Source of the DNA: an uncultured Oscillospiraceae bacterium
Lineage (GTDB): Bacteria; Bacillota; Clostridia; Oscillospirales; Oscillospiraceae
Length of the DNA stretch: 5,073 nucleotides
Assembly: GCA_947630345.1 (NCBI GenBank)
Contig: CANRHF010000140.1
Location: 1-5,073 of the forward strand
Direction: 5' to 3'
The position numbers and the translations under genes were made by a program. Position 1 is the first letter of the stretch, and every line of letters starts with the position of its first letter. Under the pieces are notes generated by a model. That model ran no database searches and was not told the DNA's origin. It worked only from the letters and a program-made list of their open reading frames with translations. This document shows positions 1-5,073 of the stretch, one piece after another.

Positions 1-1458
1 CATGATGGCCCGCAGCATGGCGGTCGCGCCGGCCTGGCCGCAGAGGTAGCCGTGGATCACGGCCTTGCACTTGGGCAGCCAAGGCATTTCAACGGCGGAA
101 CCGGCGGCCATCACGGCCACCACGTTGGGGTTGACCTCCGCCACGGCCTCCAGCAGATCCACCTGGCTCTGGGGCAGCTTCATGGCGGGCCGGTCCAGGC
201 CCTCGGACTCGGAGATCTCGTCCAGGCCGATGTAGAGCAGGACCACGTCGGCGGTCTTGGCAAGCTCCACGGCCTTCTTCTGCATCTCGGGGTCGCCGGC
301 GCCGCAGCGGGGATAGCCGGCCTCGAAGCCCGTGACGTTCAGATCGAAGGAGCCGATCACGTCCATGGCGTTCTCCACCTTGGTGGGGTTGACCACGGAG
401 GAGCCGGCGCCCTGATACCGGGCCTTCTGGGCAAATTCGCCGATGACGGCCACTTTCGCGCCCTTCTGCAGGGGCAGGATGCCGCCCTCGTTCTTCAGCA
501 GGACGATGGAGCCCTCGCTGGCCTTCTGGGCCATGGCGTGGTGGGCGTCCTTGTCAAAGGGCTTGCCCTTCAGGGGATCCACCGCCGCCCGGGTGGAGAG
601 CATCACGCCCAGCAGCTCGCCGACGCGCTTGTCAACGATCTCCTCGCTGATGCGGCCGGACTTGACGGCCTCCACCAGCTCCAGATCGGAATCGCCGCCG
701 GTGGTGGGCATTTCCAGATGGGAACCGGCCCGGACGCCCTCCACATGGTCATTGGAGGCGCCCCAGTCGGAGACGACGAAGCCATCGAAGCCCCACTCAT
801 CCCGGAGGATCTCCTGGAGCAGGTGTTCATTCTCGTTGGCGTAGACGCCGTTGACCCGGTTGTAGGAGGACATGATGGCCTTCGCCTTGCCTTCCTTCAC
901 CGCGATCTCAAAACCGGTGAGGTAAATTTCACGAAGGGTCCGCTCGTCCATCACGGAGTCGGAGGCCATCCGGCGCAGCTCCTGGGAGTTGGCGGCGAAG
1001 TGCTTGGGGCAGGCGGAGACGCCGTTGGCCTGGATGCCCCGGACGTAAGCGGCGGCCATTTTGCCCGCCAGGTAGGGGTCCTCGGAGAAATACTCAAAGT
1101 TCCGGCCGCACAGGGGGCTGCGCTTGATGTTCAGGCCCGGTCCCAGGAGCACGCACACGTCCTGGCTGGCGGCCTCTTCGCCCAGATACCGGCCCATTTC
1201 CTCGCCCAGCTCCGGGTCCCAGGAATTGGCCATGGTGGCGGCGGTGGGGAAGCAGGTGGCGGGCACAGAGCCGTTCAGGCCCAGCTGATCGCCGGCGCCC
1301 TCCTGCTTGCGCAGGCCGTGAGGTCCATCGGACAGGGTCATGTTGGCGATCCCCAGACGCTTGACGCTCCGGGTCTGCCAGAAGTCCTTGCCGGAGAGGA
1401 GATAGCACTTCTCCTCCAGGGTCATCTTCTTGACGTATTCTTGGATGGTCACGTTCAT
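1..1458 (-). CDS. Cytoplasmic GH3 beta-glucosidase-type hydrolase, conventional domain order (3' end cut by window)
   Basis: Family 3 glycoside hydrolase, expected to release non-reducing-end sugars (typically beta-linked glucose, less often xylose or arabinose) by a retaining mechanism. The 486 residues visible run in frame off the left edge; family members are usually about 700-850 residues. Seen in order: MTLEEK (12-17), SDGPHGLR (43-50), the CGRNFEYFSEDP block (117-128), KHF (152-154), EWGF then VVSDWGA with nucleophile candidate Asp231, all in the N-terminal TIM barrel; then SIVLLKNEGGILPL (317-330), opening the alpha/beta sandwich, and SEGLDR (418-423), where the acid/base Glu of related enzymes lies. 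The rest of the sandwich and any Fn3-like domain are outside the window. There is no signal peptide or membrane helix, so it is probably cytosolic. Start: ATG at 1458 is only 2 nt from AAGGAG; GTG at 1452, two codons in, has an 8-nt spacer and may be the true start. It lies 128 bp after another GH3 gene on the same strand, with no convincing promoter of its own. Exact substrate cannot be told from sequence. Confidence 0.95.
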   Translation of the reverse strand, partial: MNVTIQEYVKKMTLEEKCYLLSGKDFWQTRSVKRLGIANMTLSDGPHGLRKQEGAGDQLGLNGSVPATCFPTAATMANSWDPELGEEMGRYLGEEAASQDVCVLLGPGLNIKRSPLCGRNFEYFSEDPYLAGKMAAAYVRGIQANGVSACPKHFAANSQELRRMASDSVMDERTLREIYLTGFEIAVKEGKAKAIMSSYNRVNGVYANENEHLLQEILRDEWGFDGFVVSDWGASNDHVEGVRAGSHLEMPTTGGDSDLELVEAVKSGRISEEIVDKRVGELLGVMLSTRAAVDPLKGKPFDKDAHHAMAQKASEGSIVLLKNEGGILPLQKGAKVAVIGEFAQKARYQGAGSSVVNPTKVENAMDVIGSFDLNVTGFEAGYPRCGAGDPEMQKKAVELAKTADVVLLYIGLDEISESEGLDRPAMKLPQSQVDLLEAVAEVNPNVVAVMAAGSAVEMPWLPKCKAVIHGYLCGQAGATAMLRAIM

Positions 1459-1460
1459 CT

Positions 1461-1466
1461 CTCCTT
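1461..1466 (-). promoter_or_regulatory. Ribosome binding site AAGGAG of the cytoplasmic GH3 gene
   Basis: Minus-strand AAGGAG. The spacer to ATG (1458) is 2 nt, too short for normal initiation; the spacer to the in-frame GTG at 1452 is 8 nt, close to optimal. The site therefore favours GTG as start, which would shorten the protein by two residues (M-N). Confidence 0.75.
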
Positions 1467-1489
1467 AACTAAAATTTTCGGAAGCACTG

Positions 1490-1527
1490 TCCAAAGGCCA
1501 GGATCCCTCGCTGCCCTCGCCTTTGAA
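1490..1527 (-). repeat. Inverted repeat between the two GH3 genes
   Basis: The minus strand reads TTCAAAGGC, 20 nt, GCCTTTGGA, which pairs over 9 bp with one G-U. The left arm in window coordinates is 1490-1498 and the right arm 1519-1527. There is no U-run after it. It could form a second, weaker leader hairpin ahead of the cytoplasmic GH3 gene; function unknown and possibly chance. Confidence 0.35.
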
Positions 1528-1536
1528 CAGGGCGAA

Positions 1537-1564
1537 GGGCCCCCCTCCCGAAGGAGGGAGGCCC
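1537..1564 (-). terminator. 12-bp GC-rich stem-loop with UUCG tetraloop after the membrane GH3 gene
   Basis: On the minus strand the arms GGGCCTCCCTCC (1564-1553) and GGAGGGGGGCCC (1548-1537) pair over all 12 positions, with one U-G, around the loop TTCG closed by C-G, the exceptionally stable cUUCGg tetraloop. It begins 22 nt after the membrane GH3 stop. No U-tract follows (the next bases are TTCGCCCTG), so it is not a textbook intrinsic terminator. Because a GH3 gene follows on the same strand, it may act as a leaky terminator or a 3'-end stabiliser that sets unequal expression of the two genes. Confidence 0.5.
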
Positions 1565-1586
1565 AAGAATTTGGGAATGGGGAAGC

Positions 1587-4487
1587 TTACTTCTTAGCTT
1601 CTTTTTTGGTCTCCTTCAGGTACTTCTTAACGGCCAGGAAGGCGCACAGGGCCATCAGCAGATACACGACGACGGAAACCACGTTCAGAATGATCTGCCA
1701 TGTGGGCATGCTGGCTCCGGAGTTGCCGCCGTAGGCCCGGCTGTTGGCAGTGGTGTAAAGGATGTTGTGAGCGGCTTGACGCATCGCCAGCACAGAGGTG
1801 GCGCTGGTCTGGTCGGTCACGTTGCTGAAATCGGTGGCCTGGGGAGTCAGGCAGAAGTCGTTGCCGTTCCGGATCTGGATATCGGCATCCTGATAGCCGT
1901 AGCCGCCGAAGTAGTCGGTCAGGACCATGCCACGGAAGCCCCACTCGCCACGGAGAACGGTATTCAGCAGCTCCGTGTTGGCGCCCGCGTACTTATTGCC
2001 AATGTAGTTGAAGGAGGACATGACAGCGGTGCAGCCGCCTTCCTTCACGCACAGCTCGAAGGGCTTCAGGTAGATTTCCCGCATGGCCTGCTCGTTGGAC
2101 CAGGTGCACAGCATGTTGGTACGGTTGGTCTCCTGATCGTTCAGGGCGAAGTGCTTCATGAAGGAGTACACGCCATGCTCAGCAGCGCCCAGGATGGCGT
2201 TAGAGGCCATCTTACCGGAGATGAAGCCGTCCTCAGAGTAGTACTCGAAGTTCCGGCCGGCAAAAGCGCTGCGGTGGATGTTCATAGCGGGAGCGTACCA
2301 ACCGGACACGTCCATCTCGTCCGCCATCTTGCCGATGGAGGAACCAAAGGAGTGGGCCAGTTCGGTGTTCCAAGTACCCGCAATGACCACACCGGCGGGG
2401 AAGCCGATGGACGCCTTCTGGGTGAAGTTATTGTTGATGGAGGCGGGGCCGTCGCAGTCCACCTGCTGGGTCTTGCCAATGGAGGGCACAGCCACACTCT
2501 GATAACCGCCGGTGGCGATAAGGCTGTTCATCTCGCTAACGGTGAGCTGATCCAGAAGCTGATCCCACTTGGGGTCGTCATAGTCCAGTCCGCGAACATC
2601 CGCCAAAGTCAGGCCGTTCTTGGCGCCGGTGGTGGGCATCACGTCGCTGGAATTGTTGAAGTTGGTGGGATCATAGTTGGACTGGTTGTAGAAGCCAGCC
2701 TTGGCCTCGGCGCTCATCTCATAGCTGGTAGGAGCGGCGGTGGCGGTTTCAAAGTTGGCGAAGTGGTCGGCACGGGACAGGTAAGTCAGGTCGCCCTGCG
2801 CGTAACCAAACACGCTGGTAGCGGTCTGCTTGTCGGTGGACCGGGCGTTGCCCTCACCATAAACCACGGTAGAGGCCACGTTGTAGGTCTTGGAATCGAT
2901 CACCCGATGAGAATCGGAGTTGATGGAGATGACGTAGTCGCCAGCCTCCAGGACCCAAGCTTTGTTGGTCTGATAGTCGAAGGAAGCCATATCCTCCACC
3001 TTGAAGGTGAGGGTCAGGGTTTCGCTATCGCCGGGGTTGAGCATCTTGGTCTTGGCAAAGGCCACCAGGTTGGCGCTGGCCTTCTCAATGCCGCCGTTGG
3101 TGTAGGGAGGATTGTAGTAAACCTGCACTACGTCCTTGCCGGCAACGGAGCCGGTGTTCTTAACGGTAACATCGACGCTGATGACGCCGTTGCTCTCCTT
3201 AAGCTCACCCATGGTCTGCTCGAAGGTGGTGTAGCTCAGGCCGTAGCCGAAGGGATACTGCACAGTAGCGTCGTAGTCGATCGCACCCTCGGCGGCGGCA
3301 GTTTCATAGAACTTATAGCCGACGTAGATGCCTTCCACATAGTTGACGAAGTTGGGGGAGATCTTCGCGCCGTAGGACTCGGGGGAGACGTCATCCAGGT
3401 TGGTGTAAGTAAAGTTGCCGATGTTGTTCCAGTAAGGAGTCTGGGTCATATCGTACACGTAGGTGTCGATGGTCTTGCCGGAGGGATTGACCTCACCGGT
3501 CAGGATGTGGCCCAGAGCGTTGAAGCCGGTCTGGCCCAGGCCAGGAACCTGAAGAACGGCCTTGATGGAATCGTACTCATCGACCCAACCCAGCTCAAAG
3601 GGGTTGGCGGCGTTAATGATCACGATAACATTGCTGAAATCGCTGGTCACGCGCTCGACCATCGCCTTCTCACGGTTGGTCAGCTCCAGGAAGTGCTTGG
3701 ATGCATCCAGGTCATCGGTGTACTCGCTGAGACGGACGCCGGAGGAACCAAACATGCCGCCTTCGGCAAAAGTGCTTTCCACACTGGGATCAAGGCTGGT
3801 GGGCAGGTCGGCGCCTTCGCCGCCGGAGCGGGCAATAACGATCAGGGCGGTGTCAGAGAACGCCTTGGCGTTATCAAAGATGCCGGCAGCCTCATACTCT
3901 TCGATGGTGGGCTCGGGGATGGTCCAGTCCTGGCCCCACATACCAACCATGGGACGGGCGCTGCGCCAGTTGGTATAGAAGTCAGTCAGCGTGGTGTTGT
4001 AGGAGATGCCGGCGTTGGTCAGGCCCTGAAGCAGAGAAACGGTCTCATACAGGCCGGACAGGGAGCCGGAACCGGTACCACCATACACAGGGTTGGTGGA
4101 GGCCCAGCCAAAGGTGTTGACCTTGGGGCCGCTGCCCAGAGGCAGAAGTCCGTCGTTCTTCAGCAGGATGATGCCCTCTTCCGCGATATCCTCGCAGAGG
4201 GCGCTGGCTTCGGTAATGCTCTCCTCGCTGATATCGCCGCCATTGCTCAGGGCAAGGTTGACGATGGAGTACACGGGGCCAGTCAGAATTAGGTTGACGA
4301 TGATCACCAGTGCGACTACAAAGGCGATCCAGGAACCTTTGCGGATCAGCTTCTTCAAGGGCTTGGGAAGCTTGACGACCGCGATGGTGACGATAATGGC
4401 CAGCGCAAGCACAATGCCAAGGGCAATCAGCTACCCCTGCATCAGACCTAACGTGGTCTTTACGTCCTCAATGTTGATGCCTAACAT
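1587..4487 (-). CDS. Membrane-anchored GH3 glycosidase with reversed domain order; in-frame TAG at codon 19
   Basis: Family 3 glycoside hydrolase of 966 codons if started at ATG 4487; an uninterrupted frame of 941 residues begins at GTG 4412. Numbering here is from 4487. Hydrophobic helices lie at about 20-38, 53-70 and 930-953. The loop between the first two (KLPKPLKKLIRK) and the C-terminal tail (lysine-rich) are basic, so the large catalytic part between helices 2 and 3 should face outside. Domain order is reversed relative to most GH3 enzymes: the alpha/beta sandwich comes first (IILLKNDGLLPL near 106-117; SGGEGADL at 221-228, the likely acid/base region), then YPFGYGLSYTTFE (411-423) and an Fn3-like domain (about 425-530), a linker, and last the TIM barrel with DCDGPASI (677-684), GRNFEYYSED (744-753), KHFALNDQE (778-786) and LTDYFG with nucleophile candidate Asp858. 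This swapped order is known from Ruminococcus albus and Butyrivibrio beta-glucosidases. Start 4487 has a strong AGGAGG; GTG 4412 has none and would leave only 13 residues of helix 1. The TAG at 4433-4431 makes expression uncertain. Stop is TAA. Confidence 0.93.
4431..4433 (-). other. In-frame TAG (codon 19) in the membrane GH3 reading frame
   Basis: Reading from ATG 4487, the minus strand gives 18 sense codons (MLGINIEDVKTTLGLMQG), then TAG, then CTG ATT GCC CTT GGC ATT GTG, which joins the 941-residue frame without a shift. The TAG falls directly before the first hydrophobic residue of helix 1. The frame on both sides looks coding. One substitution from CAG, AAG, GAG, TAC, TAT, TGG, TTG or TCG would create it. 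Confidence 0.9.
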
Positions 4488-4497
4488 TTTTTGGTTT

Positions 4498-4503
4498 CCT
4501 CCT
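4498..4503 (-). promoter_or_regulatory. Strong Shine-Dalgarno AGGAGG of the membrane GH3 gene
   Basis: Minus-strand AGGAGG, with 10 nt to ATG at 4487. It is the only strong ribosome binding site near the 5' end of this gene and decides the start in favour of 4487, upstream of the TAG. No comparable site precedes GTG 4412. Confidence 0.85.
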
Positions 4504-4522
4504 CGTTTAAAAATACTTCTCT

Positions 4523-4555
4523 CACGATTGGAGGGCGCGCTCGGCCCTCATCGCG
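4523..4555 (-). promoter_or_regulatory. 5'-UTR stem-loop at the predicted transcript start
   Basis: Minus-strand CGCGAT then GAGGGC (4555-4544), loop CGAGCGC, then GCCCTC (4536-4531), a 2-nt bulge CA and ATCGTG (4528-4523). This makes 12 pairs including one G-U. The 5' arm starts at the base where the promoter at 4561-4589 predicts transcription to begin, the arrangement of hairpins that shield mRNA 5' ends from decay. Inferred from sequence only. Confidence 0.5.
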
Positions 4556-4560
4556 GACTA

Positions 4561-4589
4561 AATATAACATAAATTTCAACCGTTGAAAA
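4561..4589 (-). promoter_or_regulatory. Sigma-70-like promoter of the membrane GH3 gene
   Basis: On the minus strand a -35-like TTTTCA (4589-4584; 4 of 6 to TTGACA) is separated by 17 bp from a -10 element TATATT (4566-4561; 5 of 6 to TATAAT). Predicted start of transcription is about 4554, giving a 5' UTR of about 67 nt. The weak -35 fits a promoter that needs an activator, and LytTR-like repeats lie just upstream. Confidence 0.65.
4574..4588 (-). promoter_or_regulatory. 15-bp perfect palindrome over the -35/spacer (candidate operator)
   Basis: Minus-strand TTTCAAC G GTTGAAA is a perfect 7-1-7 inverted repeat centred at 4581. It covers most of the -35 hexamer and half the spacer, the position where a repressor would block RNA polymerase. 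Odd-length palindromes with a central CGG-like core occur among LacI-family operators, which often control glycosidase genes, but the cognate protein is not in the window. Confidence 0.45.
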
Positions 4590-4599
4590 GGGGTGTTGC

Positions 4600-4629
4600 A
4601 CAAACTGCACGTTTTTTTGCACAATCTGC
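4600..4629 (-). promoter_or_regulatory. Tandem LytTR-type direct repeats upstream of the GH3 promoter
   Basis: Two minus-strand 9-mers, GCAGATTGT (4629-4621) and GCAGTTTGT (4608-4600), are separated by exactly 12 bp, a 21-bp period or two helical turns. The wider 14-mers TGCAG(A/T)TTGTGCAA match at 13 of 14. LytTR regulators (AgrA, VirR, PlnC types) are known to bind pairs of imperfect repeats near [TA][AC][CA]GTTN[AG][TG] with a 12-13 bp spacer. The proximal copy fits at 8 of 9 positions and the distal at 7 of 9. The proximal copy ends 10 bp upstream of the -35, as expected for an activator site. The adjacent gene is a GHKL kinase, the usual partner class of LytTR regulators. Confidence 0.6.
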
Positions 4630-4706
4630 AATTTCACCCTTTTTTGGGGAAAATCGCCTCGTTATCCTGCATAAAAATTGCGGTTTTCTTTTGTTAACAA
4701 TGACGA

Positions 4707-4729
4707 CGCCCGGCCGAAATGGCCGGGCG
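4707..4729 (-). terminator. Hairpin after the histidine kinase gene (probable terminator)
   Basis: Perfect 9-bp stem CGCCCGGCC / GGCCGGGCG around the 5-nt loop ATTTC on the minus strand, starting 5 nt after the kinase TAG stop. Only a weak T-rich run follows (TCGTCATTGTT). Position and stem strength support transcription termination that separates the kinase transcript from the GH3 promoter region. Confidence 0.65.
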
Positions 4730-4734
4730 CGACG

Positions 4735-5073
4735 CTATTTTTGAGGTTCCTCCCGCTCCGGCAGGGGGATCAGCACCTTGAGAACGAACCAGCCGTCCTC
4801 CGTGCCCACGGTGGTGGTGCCGCCGTACTTTTTCGCGGTCTGCTGGATGCTTTTCAGGCCGAAGCCGTGGTTGGCCCGGTCCTTTTTCGTGGTCACCGGC
4901 AGCCCGCCCTGGTACTCCAGATCCTCCGGGCAGTAGTTCTCCACCTGCAAAAGCAAAAACTGCTTCTGCCCCGTCACCGTCAAGTGGATCATCCGCCGGG
5001 ATTTGTTTTCCAGCTTCATTTCGCACTCGATGGCGTTGTCCAGGGCGTTGCCGAAGATGGTGCAGATGTCCAT
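4735..5073 (-). CDS. Sensor histidine kinase, GHKL ATPase domain, C-terminal part (5' end outside window)
   Basis: The 112 residues visible are the C-terminal ATP-binding domain of an AgrC/LytS-type GHKL histidine kinase. Such kinases autophosphorylate on a histidine upstream of this domain and pass the phosphate to a response regulator, commonly of the LytTR DNA-binding class. Seen: N-box GNALDNAIE (8-16), whose Asn residues bind Mg-ATP; a VENYCPED segment (44-51) in place of a classical DNG G1 box, as in AgrC-like kinases; and the G2 box HGFGLKSI (69-76), then KKYGG and a terminal beta hairpin. The methionine at the window edge (5073) is almost surely internal, because whole kinases of this class are roughly 400-450 residues with several N-terminal membrane helices. 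The gene ends on TAG, followed at once by a terminator hairpin, which shows TAG is a working stop here. The signal sensed cannot be told; AgrC relatives sense peptides. Confidence 0.93.
   Translation of the reverse strand: MDICTIFGNALDNAIECEMKLENKSRRMIHLTVTGQKQFLLLQVENYCPEDLEYQGGLPVTTKKDRANHGFGLKSIQQTAKKYGGTTTVGTEDGWFVLKVLIPLPEREEPQK

Noticed and set aside
1451..1495. Separate promoter for the cytoplasmic GH3 gene
   Set aside because: A TTGGAC-like -35 can be found, but no acceptable -10 occurs 16-18 bp downstream. Co-transcription with the preceding GH3 gene is simpler.
52..1734. 560-codon open frame on the plus strand
   Set aside because: It is antisense to the cytoplasmic GH3 gene and runs across the intergenic hairpin into the 3' end of the next gene. 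Its composition is His/Gly/Leu-biased with no domain, so it is a shadow frame.
1767..4292. 841-codon open frame on the plus strand
   Set aside because: It lies fully antisense to the membrane GH3 gene, is rich in Gly, Val, His and Ala as expected from the complement of GC-rich codons, matches no family I recognise and lacks an RBS. It is a shadow of the real gene.
4431..4433. Genome-wide TAG recoding (pyrrolysine or phage-type TAG=Gln) as explanation of the in-frame TAG
   Set aside because: The kinase gene in the same window ends on TAG at 4737-4735 with a terminator hairpin starting 5 nt later, so TAG works as a stop here. Site-specific readthrough remains possible.
4093..4572. 159-codon plus-strand frame crossing the GH3 start, its promoter and 5' UTR
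   Set aside because: It overlaps clear minus-strand signals (RBS, ATG, -10 region) and shows no recognisable protein; low-complexity Ser/Leu content suggests chance.
4634..4672. 12-codon ORF (MQDNEAIFPKKG) upstream of the GH3 promoter on the minus strand
   Set aside because: It has no Shine-Dalgarno and lies upstream of the predicted transcription start, so it is unlikely to be transcribed or translated.
4691..4700. Perfect 10-bp palindrome TTGTTAACAA just after the kinase terminator
   Set aside because: It is short, in A/T-rich sequence, and about 100 bp upstream of the -35. It could be an operator, but nothing else supports it.

Overview
The window carries three protein-coding genes, all on the minus strand. 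Reading right to left they are: the C-terminal end of a GHKL (AgrC/LytS-like) sensor histidine kinase, a large membrane-anchored glycoside hydrolase family 3 (GH3) enzyme with its domains in reversed order, and a second GH3 enzyme with conventional domain order and no signal peptide, cut by the left edge of the window. The GC-rich coding style, strong AGGAGG-type ribosome binding sites, AgrC-type kinase and Lachnospiraceae/Oscillospiraceae-like GH3 proteins (for example SDGPHGLRKQ motifs and a GH3 with N- and C-terminal membrane helices) suggest a Gram-positive gut Clostridia member, probably Oscillospiraceae. This is a judgement from family knowledge, not a database match.

Layout: 5073-4735 kinase 3' end, stopping on TAG; 4729-4707 GC-rich hairpin, the probable kinase terminator; 4706-4488 regulatory region of the membrane GH3 gene, holding a pair of direct repeats with LytTR-type sequence and spacing, a 15-bp palindrome over a sigma-70-like promoter, a 5'-UTR stem-loop that begins at the predicted transcription start, and a strong Shine-Dalgarno; 4487-1587 membrane GH3; 1586-1459 intergenic spacer with a cUUCGg-capped hairpin; 1458-1 cytoplasmic GH3. 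No stretch longer than 300 bases lacks a gene.

The inferred logic is as follows. A membrane sensor kinase signals to a LytTR-family response regulator, which is not in the window. That regulator binds the repeats upstream of the membrane GH3. The membrane GH3 would release glucose or other sugars from beta-linked oligosaccharides outside the membrane, and the second GH3 would hydrolyse imported oligosaccharides inside. The two hydrolases are probably co-transcribed.

The most unusual point is that the membrane GH3 reading frame, started from its strong RBS at 4487, has an in-frame TAG at codon 19, exactly where its first membrane helix begins. The neighbouring kinase uses TAG as a real stop, which argues against wholesale TAG recoding. 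The options are a sequencing error, a recent nonsense mutation, readthrough, or a leader peptide with reinitiation.
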